Assembly: GCF_001571365.1 (NCBI RefSeq)
Contig: NZ_BCTQ01000015.1
Location: 83,896 to 147,895, forward strand
Direction of reading: 5' to 3'
Source: Achromobacter denitrificans NBRC 15125
GTDB taxonomy: Bacteria; Pseudomonadota; Gammaproteobacteria; Burkholderiales; Burkholderiaceae_B
DNA: 64,000 bases
Below, piece after piece: positions 54,423-63,973 of this stretch; position 1 is the stretch's first letter; every line of letters starts with the position of its first letter. Both the position numbers and the translations under genes were made by a program. The notes beneath the pieces are model-generated. The model saw nothing but the letters and a program-made list of their open reading frames with translations. It was not told where the DNA came from and ran no database searches.

Positions 54423-55322
54423 ATGAACGACCAAAACGTCGAAACACGCACCCTCCGCTACTTCGTGGCCGTGGTGGAAAGCCTGCACTTCTCCAAGGCG
54501 GCGGACCGCCTGGGCGTCTCCCAGTCCGTCTTGAGCGTCGCCATCCAGAAGCTTGAGGCCCAGCTGGGAATCAAGCTGCTGCATCGAAACAAGAGACAGC
54601 CGGTAACGCTGACGGACGCGGGCCGGACTTTCCACGCGCATGCCGTCATCGCGCTCCAGCACATCGACCAGGCGGTTCAGATAGGCCTGCTCGCGGCGCG
54701 CGGACTCGTCGGCGTGGTGAAGGCGGGCTTCGTGGCCTCCGCCGTTACCAGCGGCGCCTTGCCCGGCCTGCTGAGGACCTTCCGGGCCGAGCATCCCGCC
54801 GTGCGGCTGGAGATCGCCCCCATGGACACGCCGACGCAATTGGAAAGCCTGAAAAACGGCGCCATAGACATCGGCGTGCTGCGGGCGCGCCGCGAGTATC
54901 CGCCAGGCGTGGATGCCGTCGTCATGCACGTCGAGCATCTGGCCGTCGCCATGGCCGACAACCACATCCTGCGCCTGAAGGATGAGCTTCTGCCCCAGGA
55001 CCTGGCGGGCGAATCCTTCATCATTCCGCAGTTTGACGAACAGGAAGGGTTCTCGGAAATCCTGGCGGACCTGGCCCGCCAGGGCGGCTTTCCCGACCGG
55101 CCGTATCAGCGCGTCAAGGATTTCATGTCCGCGGTCAGCCTGGCGGCGGCCGGTTACGGGGTCGTGCTGGCCCCGGACTCCATCCTGAGCCTGTCGCCGC
55201 CGGGAATCACGTATCGCCGCATCGCCGGCTTCGACCGCGACGTCAAGCTGGCCCTGGCTTTCCGCACCCGGGGCAACTCGCCGGCGGTCGAGGCCTTGAT
55301 CGGGAAAGCGCGCGCCAGGTAG
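54423..55322 (+). CDS. LysR-type transcriptional regulator
   Basis: 299 residues. HTH at about 8-65 (LRYFVAVVESLHFSKAADRL, SQSVLSVAIQKLEAQLG); effector domain with IDIGVLRARR. It starts 50 bases after the TrmB-like gene on the same strand and may be co-transcribed. No divergent gene lies immediately beside it, so its target is unclear; it might add control to the nitrilase-transporter operon. Confidence 0.9.
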   Translation: MNDQNVETRTLRYFVAVVESLHFSKAADRLGVSQSVLSVAIQKLEAQLGIKLLHRNKRQPVTLTDAGRTFHAHAVIALQHIDQAVQIGLLAARGLVGVVKAGFVASAVTSGALPGLLRTFRAEHPAVRLEIAPMDTPTQLESLKNGAIDIGVLRARREYPPGVDAVVMHVEHLAVAMADNHILRLKDELLPQDLAGESFIIPQFDEQEGFSEILADLARQGGFPDRPYQRVKDFMSAVSLAAAGYGVVLAPDSILSLSPPGITYRRIAGFDRDVKLALAFRTRGNSPAVEALIGKARAR

Positions 55323-55407
55323 CCAGGCGGTCGGCAATCTTGGGCCGCTGGCGGTAATGGGCGACAATGCTGGGTTCGCGAGCAACGAATCCAGGAGTAG
55401 TACCGCA

Positions 55408-55902
55408 GTGAACGACGCCAGCATTCCGGACACGGACCAACCCGGGGACCAACAGCAGCCCACGCTTTGGCGCGATGACGGGTGGACCGCCCGGATCATC
55501 AAGAACGAGGACGACGATGGCTGGGCGGTGGAAATGACCATGGACGGGCAAGCCGAGCCCGCCCTGGTGGGTCCATGGACCATGGGCCGCGACAAGAAGA
55601 ACCCCAAGCCGCTCGACTCCCCGGCCTTCATCACGCTGGTCAAGACCGCCAAGGAAGTGCTGCGCCGCCACGAACAGCAATTGCATGCCACGCTGCACAA
55701 GAGCGTCAGGATCGACAGCGCCGCCGGCCGCCTGACCGTCAAGCTGGATATCGTTCCGGACGAAGACGAGCCGTATGCCGTGCTGAGCGCCTATGACGAA
55801 TCCGGCGAACAGCTGGCCCAGACGAACGTCGCGCCGACGTACAAGCTGAGCGTGCAGCGCGCTTCGGAGTGGGCCAGCGGCGGCTTCGGCAAGCACGGCT
55901 GA
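55408..55902 (+). CDS. Hypothetical protein, unrecognised
   Basis: 164 residues from the GTG at 55408 (AGGAG ten bases before); an ATG at 55357 would add 17 residues of poor quality. Soluble and acidic, with mixed alpha-beta character (GWAVEMTMDGQAEPALVGPW, AGRLTVKLDIVPDEDEPYAV, LSAYDESGEQLAQ). No signal peptide or membrane segment. The consistent high-GC codon pattern and a strong terminator after it support a real gene. Function unknown. Confidence 0.72.
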   Translation: MNDASIPDTDQPGDQQQPTLWRDDGWTARIIKNEDDDGWAVEMTMDGQAEPALVGPWTMGRDKKNPKPLDSPAFITLVKTAKEVLRRHEQQLHATLHKSVRIDSAAGRLTVKLDIVPDEDEPYAVLSAYDESGEQLAQTNVAPTYKLSVQRASEWASGGFGKHG

Positions 55903-55935
55903 CGCGCCGGGCCGGCGCCGCGGCGCAAGCGCAAG

Positions 55936-55963
55936 GCTGGCCGCGTTGCCGCGGCCAGCTTTT
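55936..55963. terminator. Terminator between hypothetical gene and dps
   Basis: Stem GCTGGCCGCG/CGCGGCCAGC with loop TTGC, followed by TTTT. It lies between two convergent genes and, given the AA before the stem on the other side, may work weakly for both. Confidence 0.75.
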
Positions 55964-55995
55964 CCGCCTGCATCAATCAGGCTATCGCGGCCGCC

Positions 55996-56547
55996 TCAAT
56001 GCCCCGTCGAATCGCCTTCCCGGCTGGCCTCGAACAGGAACCAGGTGCGCCGCTCGGTTTCGTCGATCCAGTTCTCGATCAGGCTGGAACTGGCAATGTC
56101 GCGGTGCTCGTCGGTAATGTTGTGCGCTTCGCGCAGCGCCGCCGCCAGGACCTTGTTGTCTTCGCGCAGCTCGGCCAGCATATCCAGCGGCTGCACGTAA
56201 TCCGCGTCGTTGTCCGCGATGCGCTGCGAGCGCGCGATGTGCCCGATGGACCGCAGCGTGGTGCCGCCGATCTTGCGGATGCGTTCCGCGATGGGGTCCG
56301 TCATGGCGAAGAGCTGGTCGCCCTGCTCGTCCAGCAGCAGGTGATAGTCGCGGAAATGGGGCCCGCTGACGTGCCAATGGAAGTTCTTGGTCTTGAGATA
56401 CAGCGCGAACACGTCCGCCAGTATCTGGTTCAACGCGGCGGAGATATCCCTGGTGGCCGCCGCCGCCAGGTCGGTCGGCGTAGCCAGCGGCCGCTTGCGC
56501 CGCTCTTTCAGGGATTTGGTGGTCTTCTCATCCAGTTTCTTGGCCAT
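55996..56547 (-). CDS. dps: Dps family DNA-protecting ferritin
   Basis: 183 residues from the ATG at 56545-56547 (AGGAG nine bases before). Dodecameric iron-storage protein that oxidises ferrous iron with peroxide and protects DNA. Ferroxidase residues in FHWHVSGPHFRDYHLLLDEQ (about 55-74). The Lys/Arg-rich start (MAKKLDEKTTKSLKERRKRP) is the kind of tail that binds DNA. Slightly longer than the usual 165-170 residues. Lone gene with its own promoter. Confidence 0.93.
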   Translation of the reverse strand: MAKKLDEKTTKSLKERRKRPLATPTDLAAAATRDISAALNQILADVFALYLKTKNFHWHVSGPHFRDYHLLLDEQGDQLFAMTDPIAERIRKIGGTTLRSIGHIARSQRIADNDADYVQPLDMLAELREDNKVLAAALREAHNITDEHRDIASSSLIENWIDETERRTWFLFEASREGDSTGH

Positions 56548-56737
56548 GGGTCGCAACTCCTAGGATTGATGGTGAAAACGCACGCGCGGCGCAGGGGTAA
56601 GGCGCCGCGACTGCCCTAGCGTAAATCCACCCGCGCGTTTTTGCCAATATCCTGGATCAAGTCGGCGCCTGTCCTGAAATCCCGCCCGGCTAGGAGTATG
56701 CTACGCCGCGTCCATTCAGCCGAATCCATTCATCGCT

Positions 56738-57928
56738 ATGCGCGGCAATCCCGACCCCAGGCAGGGCGCCATCGCCCTGCACGGGTTCTACTTCCTGTAT
56801 TACGGGCTGCAGGGCGTGAGCATCCCCTTCCTGCCCCTGTGGTTCGCCAGCCGCGGCCTGGATCCCGCCGTCATCGGCCTGATCGTCGCCACGTCCTTCC
56901 TGCCCAAGATCCTGTCCACGCCGGTCGTGGCCCACGTGGCCGACCAGACCGGCCAGGCGCATATCCTGATCGCCGCGGCGCTGGCCGCCTCGCTGCTGCT
57001 GTTCGCCAGCTATCCGTTCAGCGCGGCGCCCGCCTGGCTGCTGGCGGTCACGCTGCTGTTGAACGCGGTGTTTCCGGCCGTCCTGCCGCTGATGGACCGC
57101 ATGGCCATCGCCAGCGGGCGCGGGCGCAGCGCCTACACCATCATGCGCGCCTGCGGCTCGCTGGGCTTCGCCGTCGTCACCGTGGCCGGCGGCTACCTGA
57201 TCAAGACCTTCGACGCCGACTGGGTGATCTGGCTGTCGGTGCTGCTGATCGTGGCCTGCCTGGCCTGCGTGCGGCTGCTGCCCCAGGCCGCCCGGCCCGC
57301 CCCCGACGAAGCGCCCGCCGAACGCGTGCGCCTGCCGATGCGCGAGGTGCTGCGCGACCGCCCCCTGCTGCTGTGCATCGGCGCGGCCTCGCTGGTCCAG
57401 GCGAGCAATGGCTTCCTCTATTCCTACTCCACGCTCTACTGGACGGGCGCCGGCTTGTCCACGGCCCTGATCTCGCTGCTCTGGGTGGTCGGCGTCGCCA
57501 GCGAAGTGTTGTTCTTCTTCCTGGCGCCCAAGGTCCTGGCCCGCACCGGCGCCCAATGGCTCATCCTGGTTTCCGCCATCATGACCGCGATCCGCTGGGC
57601 CGGACTCTCGGCCACCACGGACCCGGCCTTCATCGCCGCGCTGCAACTGCTCCAGTGCTTCACCCTGGCCGGCAACAACGCCGCCATCATGTGGTACATC
57701 GCCCGCCACGTGCCGGCGGCCTGCAAGACTTCGGCCATCGCGCTCTATGCCCTGCTGTCGGGCGGCGTCTTCATGTTCGCCAGCATCCAGCTGGGCGGCG
57801 CGCTCTACCGCAGCCACGCCCCCGGCGGCTTCCTGGTCATGGCGCTGTGCGCGCTGGGCGCGATCCCGCTGATCGCTTATTCGGAAAAGCTGCGCCGCCG
57901 CGCCGGCGCGCCCGGGGCCGCGCGCTGA
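56738..57928 (+). CDS. MFS permease, HcaT/LacY-like
   Basis: 396 residues with about twelve membrane segments, starting with GFYFLYYGLQGVSIPFLPLW, a hallmark of the MFS_1-like group (E. coli HcaT, YajR relatives) that moves small aromatic acids or nucleosides. VAHVADQTGQAHI is the loop after segment two. No enzyme gene accompanies it, so the substrate is unknown. Confidence 0.85.
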   Translation: MRGNPDPRQGAIALHGFYFLYYGLQGVSIPFLPLWFASRGLDPAVIGLIVATSFLPKILSTPVVAHVADQTGQAHILIAAALAASLLLFASYPFSAAPAWLLAVTLLLNAVFPAVLPLMDRMAIASGRGRSAYTIMRACGSLGFAVVTVAGGYLIKTFDADWVIWLSVLLIVACLACVRLLPQAARPAPDEAPAERVRLPMREVLRDRPLLLCIGAASLVQASNGFLYSYSTLYWTGAGLSTALISLLWVVGVASEVLFFFLAPKVLARTGAQWLILVSAIMTAIRWAGLSATTDPAFIAALQLLQCFTLAGNNAAIMWYIARHVPAACKTSAIALYALLSGGVFMFASIQLGGALYRSHAPGGFLVMALCALGAIPLIAYSEKLRRRAGAPGAAR

Positions 57929-57988
57929 CCGGGCGCCGGATGCGGGCTTCCTAAGGCCGCGCGCCGCAACACCGCCCGTCGCAATGAA

Positions 57989-58012
57989 AAAGGCCTCGCA
58001 AGCGAGGCCTTT
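57989..58012. terminator. Bidirectional terminator between MFS and yjiX-like genes
   Basis: AAAGGCCTCGC/GCGAGGCCTTT, 11-base perfect stem separated by AA, with A-run before and T-run after, so it can stop both converging transcripts. It is 6 bases from the yjiX-like stop. Confidence 0.88.
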
Positions 58013-58018
58013 CCTTCG

Positions 58019-58231
58019 TCAGCAGCAACCGATGCGCTTCTTCCCGCCGTAGCGCGCGTCCTGGCGCTCCCGGAAGAATTCCTCGTAGCTCATCGGCTCC
58101 CGGTCGGGATGCGTGCGCCGCATGTGCTCGACATACGTTTCGTAGTCGGGCACGCCCACCATCAGCCGAAGCGTCTGCCCCAGGTAGCGGCCGGCCGCGC
58201 CGGCCGCGGAACTCATGTTGCCAAACAGCAT
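58019..58231 (-). CDS. YbdD/YjiX family protein (DUF466)
   Basis: 70 residues with [16 protein letters not shown] and [16 protein letters not shown], the family signature, ending GCC. These small cytosolic proteins are encoded directly after CstA or its paralogue BtsT; their role is unproven. ATG 58229-58231 has GGGAGG six bases before. It follows cstA by 16 bases. Confidence 0.92.
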   Translation of the reverse strand: MLFGNMSSAAGAAGRYLGQTLRLMVGVPDYETYVEHMRRTHPDREPMSYEEFFRERQDARYGGKKRIGCC

Positions 58232-58247
58232 GCGGGGCCTCCCGGGA

Positions 58248-60335
58248 TCAGTCCGCGCCAGCCGCGGCCGCGACCGGCAGCGTCTCGTACGGGGTTTCGC
58301 GCGCCGTGGGCTTGTTCTCGTTGCGCGCGCGCTGCACCGAACGCAGCCCGAACACCACGATGCTCACCACGACGAAGATGAAGATCGCGCACAGGCCGGC
58401 GTTGATGTAGTCGTTCATCACCACGCGCGACATTTCGGCCAGCGACTTGGCCGGAGCCAGCACCTTGCCCTCGGCGATCGCCGCGTTGTACTTGTCGGCA
58501 TGCGCCAGGAAGCTCACGCGGGGATCCGGATGGAACAGCTTCTGCCAGCCGGCGGTCAGCGTGCATGCCAGCAGCCACAGCGTCGGCAGCACCGTCACCC
58601 AGGCGTAGCGGTCGCGCTTCATCTTGAACAGCACCACGGTGCCCAGCGTCAGCGCGATCGCGGCCAGCATCTGGTTGGCGATGCCGAAGAGCGGCCACAG
58701 CGTATTGATGCCGCCCAGCGGATCCACCACGCCCTGGTACAGGAAGTAGCCCCAGGCCGCCACGCACAAGGCGGTGGCGATCAGGTTGGCGGGCAAGGAA
58801 TCCGTGCGCTTGAGCGAGGGCGCGAACGTGCCCAGCAAGTCCTGCAGCATGAAGCGGCCGGCGCGCGTGCCGGCGTCCACGGCCGTCAGGATGAACAGGG
58901 CTTCGAACAGGATGGCGAAGTGGTACCAGAAGGCCATCATGCCCGGGCCGCCGATGGCCTGGTGCAGGATGTGCGCCATGCCGACGGCCAGCGTGGGCGC
59001 GCCGCCCGCGCGGGAGATGATGGTGCTTTCGCCCACGTCCTTGGCCGTCTGGACCAGGTCGGCGGGCGTCACCACGAAGCCCCAGCTCGACACCACCTGG
59101 GCGACCTGGTCCGGCGTCGTGCCGATGACGGCTGCCGGGCTGTTCATGGCGTAGTAGATGCCCGGCTCGATCACGCAGGCGGCCACCAGCGCCATGATGG
59201 CGACGAACGATTCCATCAGCATGCCGCCGTAGCCGATGTAGCGGGCCTGGGTTTCGTTCTCGATCAGCTTGGGCGTGGTGCCCGAGGAGATCAAGGCATG
59301 GAAGCCCGACACCGCGCCGCAGGCGATGGTGATGAAGAGGAAGGGGAACAGGTTGCCGGACCACACCGGGCCGGTGCCGTCGACGAACTGCGTCAGCGCG
59401 GGCATTTTCAGCTCGGGCGCCACGACCACGATGCCGATGGCCAGGCCGACGATGGTGCCGATCTTCAGGAAGGTCGACAGGTAGTCGCGCGGGGCGAGCA
59501 GCAGCCACACCGGCAGCACCGAGGCGATGAAACCGTAGATGATCAGGATCCAGGTCAGGCCCTTGCCGTCGAAGTCGAACATCGGGCCGATCACCGGATG
59601 CGCGGCCACGTCCTGGCCGAAGGTGATGGCGGCCATCAGGCCCACGAAGCCGATGATGGAGACCTCGCCGATCTTGCCCGGGCGGATGTAGCGCAGGTAC
59701 ACGCCCATGAAGAGCGCGATGGGGATCGTGGCGGCCACCGTGAAGGTGCCCCAGGGCGAATGCGTCAGGGCCTTGACGACGATCAGCGCCAGCACGGCCA
59801 GGATGATCACCATGATCATGAACGCGCCGAACAGCGCGATCACGCCGGGAATCTTGCCCAGCTCGGACTTGACCAGGTCGCCCAGCGAGCGGCCGTCGCG
59901 ACGGGTCGAGATGAAGAGAATGGTGAAGTCCTGCACGGCGCCGGCAAACACCACGCCGGCCAGGATCCACAGCATGCCGGGCAGATAACCCATCTGCGCG
60001 GCCAGCACCGGGCCCACCAGGGGGCCCGCGCCGGCGATGGCGGCGAAGTGGTGGCCGAACAGCACGTGCTTGTTGGTGGGCACGTAGTCCAGGCCGTCGT
60101 TGTGCTTCCACGCCGGCGTCATGCGCGTGGGGTCCAGCTGGAAGACGTTCTTGGCGATGAATCGGCTGTAGTACCGATAAGCGATGAGATACACGCAGAC
60201 GGCGGCGATCACCACCCATAGCGCGTTGATGGTCTCCCCTCTGGCCAGCGCCACGGTGCCCAGCGCGAACGCGCCGAGTACCGCAACCGCCAGCCAGACC
60301 AGGTGCTGACCCAGTCCCTTACTGCTGGTTTGCAT
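58248..60335 (-). CDS. cstA: Carbon starvation protein CstA (pyruvate/peptide transporter)
   Basis: 695 residues, about eighteen membrane segments. CstA family motifs: [58 protein letters not shown]. CstA and its relative BtsT import pyruvate and have been linked to peptide use in carbon starvation. The ATG at 60333-60335 has AGGAG on its 5' side. Divergent from a NarX/NarL-like two-component pair that is the probable regulator. Confidence 0.95.
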   Translation of the reverse strand: MQTSSKGLGQHLVWLAVAVLGAFALGTVALARGETINALWVVIAAVCVYLIAYRYYSRFIAKNVFQLDPTRMTPAWKHNDGLDYVPTNKHVLFGHHFAAIAGAGPLVGPVLAAQMGYLPGMLWILAGVVFAGAVQDFTILFISTRRDGRSLGDLVKSELGKIPGVIALFGAFMIMVIILAVLALIVVKALTHSPWGTFTVAATIPIALFMGVYLRYIRPGKIGEVSIIGFVGLMAAITFGQDVAAHPVIGPMFDFDGKGLTWILIIYGFIASVLPVWLLLAPRDYLSTFLKIGTIVGLAIGIVVVAPELKMPALTQFVDGTGPVWSGNLFPFLFITIACGAVSGFHALISSGTTPKLIENETQARYIGYGGMLMESFVAIMALVAACVIEPGIYYAMNSPAAVIGTTPDQVAQVVSSWGFVVTPADLVQTAKDVGESTIISRAGGAPTLAVGMAHILHQAIGGPGMMAFWYHFAILFEALFILTAVDAGTRAGRFMLQDLLGTFAPSLKRTDSLPANLIATALCVAAWGYFLYQGVVDPLGGINTLWPLFGIANQMLAAIALTLGTVVLFKMKRDRYAWVTVLPTLWLLACTLTAGWQKLFHPDPRVSFLAHADKYNAAIAEGKVLAPAKSLAEMSRVVMNDYINAGLCAIFIFVVVSIVVFGLRSVQRARNENKPTARETPYETLPVAAAAGAD

Positions 60336-60649
60336 AAGTGCTCCTCTTGCCTCCCGCCATGCTTTTGGCGTGAAACGCTTTTATCGTCCCGCGGAAGGCA
60401 GACTCATTGTTGTGGGGTGGCGGACGCACGCGTCCACGCTGCGCCCTGTCGACGCGGACGCTAGTATTTCGTTTTGCCCTGGCAGCAACAAGCGCGAAAC
60501 TACGCAATCCGGCTACGTGTTATTACGGAATGCACCGCAACATAATTCCCGGAAAACCGTAAAATCCGCGCAGATTCCCGCCCCGGTGCTCTCGGGAACC
60601 GCGAAATGATGCATCGCAACAAGCGTTCCTACGCTGATACAAATCCCCT
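60336..60649. promoter_or_regulatory. Divergent control region of cstA and the two-component pair
   Basis: 314 bases without a gene. The half near the kinase gene is relatively AT-rich (60500-60570). It holds a GGAAT...ATTCC arm pair around 60529-60555, a weak inverted repeat of unknown meaning. Promoters for both directions must lie here; no clear -35/-10 pair could be chosen. Confidence 0.5.
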
Positions 60650-62068
60650 ATGAAGCTGCGCCTGAAAATCCTGCTGCTGGCGGCGGTGCCCCTGCTGGTG
60701 GCCCTGGCCGCCATCACGGTCGCCGTCTACGTGCAGGGCATCCAGCTGGCCCAGCGCGAAAAGCAGGTGGTGGAGAATGCCTGGCTGGCCAGCAAGGAAG
60801 GCGAACTGCGCCACTACGTGAGCCTGGCCTACAGCGCCATCGCGCCATTGCAGGCCTCGGCCGACGACGACGCCACCCGCCAGCGCGCGCTGGACCTCCT
60901 GGCGCAGATGGAATTCGGGCACGACGGCTATTTCTTCGTCTACGACCTGCGCGGCCGGAACCTGATGCATCCGCGCCAGCCGGAGCTGGTGGGCCAGGAG
61001 CTCTGGGAGCTGCGCGACACCAAGGGCCAGCCCGTCATCCAGAACCTGCTCACGGCCGCCCGGCGCGGCGGCCAGCAAGGCGAGGCCGTGCACTATCTGT
61101 GGGAAAAGCCGTCCACCCACCAGACCGAGGAAAAGCTGGGCTACGTGGTGGTGCTGGAACGCTGGGGCTGGATGCTGGGCACCGGCATCTACCTGGACGA
61201 CGTGGAACAGGCGCTGGAACGCATCGACGCCGCCGCGCAGGCCAACATCCGCAGCATGTTCGCCTGGGTCGCCGGCATCGCCGCCGTGTCCATCCTGGGC
61301 GTGGCTGCCTGCGGCCTGGCCCTGAACATCAGCGACCACCGCCAGTCCGACGCCAAGCTGCGCCTGATGGCCCGCCAGCTCGTGCGTTCGCAGGAAGACG
61401 AGCGGGCGCGGCTATCGCGCGAGCTGCACGACGGCATCAGCCAGGTCCTGGTCTCCATCAAGCTGTCGCTGGAAGCCGCCCGCGAGCGGCTGCGGCAGAC
61501 GCTGCCCGCCGAAGGGCGGGCGCTGGCCCATATCGACACCCCGCTGGGCGGCGCGCTGGACCGCCTCAATACCGCCGTCGGCGAGGTCCGGCGCATTTCG
61601 CACAACCTGCGCCCCACCCTGCTCGACGACCTGGGCCTGCCCGCCGCGCTGGAACACCTGGGCCGCGAGTTCGCCATCCCCAGCCCGGACGGGGCGCCGC
61701 CGCTGGCCGTGCGCCTGCGCACCACCGGCCAGCCGGTCAAGCTGCCGGAAGCCTACGCCACCGCCCTGTTCCGCGTCACGCAGGAGGCCCTGACCAACGT
61801 GATCCGGCACGCCGGCGCCACGCGCGCCGACATGACCCTGGCGTATTCGGCGCGCGACCTGCGCCTGACCATCGCCGACGACGGCCGCGGTTTCGACTAC
61901 GACGAGGTGCAGCAGGATCCGCGCCGCGGCATCGGCCTGCGCAACATGCGCGAACGCATGAACGCGCTATCGGGTACCCTGACCTTCCGCTCCACCGCGC
62001 ATGGCACCCTCCTGCAAGCCTGGCTGCCCTTGCCCGCCGCCGCGCCTCCCGCGAGTTCCCAAGCATGA
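60650..62068 (+). CDS. Cache-domain sensor histidine kinase (NarX-type)
   Basis: 472 residues. Membrane segments near 7-29 and 203-225 enclose an sCache sensor (about 35-195: FGHDGYFFVYDLRGRNLMHP, ELWELRDTKGQPVI, GWMLGTGIYLDD). The cytosolic part has a HisKA_3 domain with His260 in RELHDGISQVL and an ATPase domain (LTNVIRHAGAT, DDGRGFD, GIGLRNMRERM). sCache domains of this kind bind small carboxylates. Beside cstA, a pyruvate-like ligand is plausible. Overlaps its regulator by 4 bases. Confidence 0.9.
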   Translation: MKLRLKILLLAAVPLLVALAAITVAVYVQGIQLAQREKQVVENAWLASKEGELRHYVSLAYSAIAPLQASADDDATRQRALDLLAQMEFGHDGYFFVYDLRGRNLMHPRQPELVGQELWELRDTKGQPVIQNLLTAARRGGQQGEAVHYLWEKPSTHQTEEKLGYVVVLERWGWMLGTGIYLDDVEQALERIDAAAQANIRSMFAWVAGIAAVSILGVAACGLALNISDHRQSDAKLRLMARQLVRSQEDERARLSRELHDGISQVLVSIKLSLEAARERLRQTLPAEGRALAHIDTPLGGALDRLNTAVGEVRRISHNLRPTLLDDLGLPAALEHLGREFAIPSPDGAPPLAVRLRTTGQPVKLPEAYATALFRVTQEALTNVIRHAGATRADMTLAYSARDLRLTIADDGRGFDYDEVQQDPRRGIGLRNMRERMNALSGTLTFRSTAHGTLLQAWLPLPAAAPPASSQA

Positions 62069-62721
62069 CCGACAAGCCCGACGCCATCCGACTCCTGCTG
62101 ATCGACGACCACCCGCTGGTGCGGGACGGGCTGCGCCTGCGCCTGGAGACCGTGCCCCAGCTGCGCGTGGTCGGCGAAGCCGGCAACGCCGCGGCCGCGC
62201 AGGCCTTCCTGGCCGGCTGCCTGGCCGAGGATCCGCAAGGCGGCACCCTCCCTCACCTGGCGCTGATGGACCTGAACATGCCCGGCGTGGGCGGCCTGGA
62301 GCTGACCGCCCTGCTGCACGAGCGCTATCCGCAGATCGCCGTGCTGGTCCTGTCCATGCACGACAACCCCGAGTACATGGTGCAGGCCGTCAGGGCGGGC
62401 GCCCGCGGCTACCTGCTGAAAGACGAGCCGGCGCACGAGATCGTCACCGCCATCGACGCCGTCATGGCCGGACGCAGCTATTTCAGCGCGGCCGTGGCCG
62501 TGCGCCTGTCGCAGGCAAGCGCCCCGGCCACCCTGCTCACCCAGCGCGAGCGCGACGTCCTGCGCCACATCGCCAGCGGCCACGCCAACAAGCAGATCGC
62601 CCAGGCCCTGGGCCTGTCCGTGCGCACCGTCGAAACCCACCGGCTCAACATCAAGCGCAAGCTGGGCATAGACGGGCAGGCGGAGCTGATTAAATACGCG
62701 GTGGAGAACCGCGGAGTGTAG
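62065..62721 (+). CDS. NarL/LuxR-type response regulator
   Basis: 218 residues from ATG 62065. Receiver with Asp69 (ALMDLNMPG), Lys118 (LLKDE), and a LuxR helix-turn-helix (about 153-210: LTQRERDVLRHIASGHANKQ, GLSVRTVETHRLNIKRKLG). Partner of the upstream Cache kinase; probable regulator of cstA-yjiX, as BtsSR is of btsT in E. coli though from a different kinase class. Confidence 0.92.
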   Translation: MTDKPDAIRLLLIDDHPLVRDGLRLRLETVPQLRVVGEAGNAAAAQAFLAGCLAEDPQGGTLPHLALMDLNMPGVGGLELTALLHERYPQIAVLVLSMHDNPEYMVQAVRAGARGYLLKDEPAHEIVTAIDAVMAGRSYFSAAVAVRLSQASAPATLLTQRERDVLRHIASGHANKQIAQALGLSVRTVETHRLNIKRKLGIDGQAELIKYAVENRGV

Positions 62722-62757
62722 GTGGGCCCCAGGGGTGGGCCCCAGGGGTGGGCCCCC
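62721..62757 (+). repeat. 13-bp tandem repeat after the response regulator
   Basis: GGTGGGCCCCAGG occurs at 62721-62733 and 62734-62746, with a partial third copy to 62757. It begins on the last base of the stop codon. Confidence 0.8.
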
Positions 62758-62792
62758 ACGCTGCGCACGCTTGCGCGTGCTTGCTGCCCCCA

Positions 62793-62839
62793 GAGGGGGC
62801 TGCGCCGCCTTGGGGCGGCCCGGCGGCGGCGCGGCTATT
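62793..62839 (+). repeat. 47-bp GC-rich repeat, copy A
   Basis: Starts GAGGGGGCTGCGCCGCC and ends GCGGCTATT. Exact reverse complements are at 63821-63867 and 63927-63973, on the other side of folE. It contains GCCGCC-TTGG-GGCGGC, a stem-loop, so it may form an mRNA 3' hairpin. Confidence 0.85.
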
Positions 62840-62929
62840 TTTGCGAGGAGCCGCAAAACAGTCTTCTCTTCAAGGCATTCGCTGCGCTGAAAAATAGTCG
62901 CCTCTCCGGCTACGCTTGCCTGGTGCCCC

Positions 62930-62958
62930 GAGGGGGCTGCGCCGCCTTGGGGCGGCCC
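62930..62958 (+). repeat. 29-bp partial copy B of the 47-bp repeat
   Basis: Carries the first 29 bases of the element, through GGCGGCCC, including the stem-loop, then diverges. Confidence 0.8.
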
Positions 62959-63136
62959 ATGTGTCCGGTCCGTACCGCTTCCATATTGGGACGGCCTGGT
63001 GGCGGAGGCGCCTCCACGCCGCGGGCGGCGCGCCTGCTTGCTGCCTCCTAAAGGCAGGCAGGGAAATCCCTCGGGCTGCCTGAGGTAGACTTGCGCTGAA
63101 GCGCCGCAATGAGCGCGCAGCCCCCAGGAGTCCCCG

Positions 63137-63682
63137 ATGTCATTGGAAAAGCACTACACCGCCATTCTCGAACAATTGGGGGAGGATCCGTCCCGCGAAG
63201 GGCTGGCGGATACGCCGGCGCGCGCGGCCAAGGCCATGCGGCACCTGTGCCGGGGCTACGGCCAGAACCTGGACGAGATCGTCAACGGCGCGCTGTTCAC
63301 CTCGGACACCCGTGAAATCGTCCTAGTTAAGAACATCGAGCTGTACTCGCTGTGCGAGCACCACATGCTCCCGTTCATCGGCAAGGCGCACGTGGCCTAT
63401 CTGCCCAACGGCAAGGTGCTGGGCCTGTCCAAGGTGGCCCGCATCGTCGAGATGTACGCCCGCCGCCTCCAGATCCAGGAGAACCTCAGCCGCCAGGTCG
63501 CCGAGGCCGTCCAATCCGTCACCGACGCCGCCGGCGTGGCCGTCGTCATCGAGGCGCAGCACATGTGCATGATGATGCGCGGCGTCGAGAAGCAGAACTC
63601 GTCCATGGTCACTTCGGTCATGCTGGGCGAATTCCACGACAACCCCTCCACCCGCGCCGAATTCCTCAGCCTCATCCGCTAG
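63137..63682 (+). CDS. folE: GTP cyclohydrolase I FolE
   Basis: 181 residues, first enzyme of tetrahydrofolate synthesis: GTP to dihydroneopterin triphosphate, as a cytosolic homodecamer. Zinc ligands Cys73 and His76 ([11 protein letters not shown]) and Cys144 ([10 protein letters not shown]) are present, plus [14 protein letters not shown] 63137 with GGAG six bases before. It stands alone, flanked on both sides by inverted copies of a 47-bp repeat. Confidence 0.96.
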   Translation: MSLEKHYTAILEQLGEDPSREGLADTPARAAKAMRHLCRGYGQNLDEIVNGALFTSDTREIVLVKNIELYSLCEHHMLPFIGKAHVAYLPNGKVLGLSKVARIVEMYARRLQIQENLSRQVAEAVQSVTDAAGVAVVIEAQHMCMMMRGVEKQNSSMVTSVMLGEFHDNPSTRAEFLSLIR

Positions 63683-63820
63683 CAGGATTCCCGCGTTTTT
63701 TTCGATCTAGACCAGGCAACGGGCCCACCCCGTTGCCGTAGATAACAAGCGCGCAGCCCCCTCAAAGCGCAACACACGCAAAGCACGTGCAGCGCTGGGG
63801 CCTACACCCCCCTCCAAAAG

Positions 63821-63867
63821 AATAGCCGCGCCGCCGCCGGGCCGCCCCAAGGCGGCGCAGCCCCCTC
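63821..63867 (-). repeat. 47-bp GC-rich repeat, copy C (inverted)
   Basis: Exact reverse complement of 62793-62839, spanning the junction of tandem units 1 and 2. Confidence 0.85.
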
Positions 63868-63926
63868 GGAGCGCAACACACACGCAAAGCACGTGCAGCG
63901 CTGGGGCCTACACCCCCCTCCAAAAG

Positions 63927-63973
63927 AATAGCCGCGCCGCCGCCGGGCCGCCCCAAGGCGGCGCAGCCCCCTC
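63927..63973 (-). repeat. 47-bp GC-rich repeat, copy D (inverted)
   Basis: Exact reverse complement of 62793-62839, spanning the junction of tandem unit 2 and the partial third unit. Confidence 0.85.

Larger units (their letters stand above)
62722..63136. other. Gene-free repeat region before folE
   Basis: 415 bases of GC-rich low-complexity DNA: the 13-bp tandem repeat, a 47-bp repeat element (62793-62839), a 29-bp partial copy (62930-62958) and several hairpins. No coding frame here has a plausible start or protein-like composition. The folE promoter presumably lies in the last 100 bases. Confidence 0.7.
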
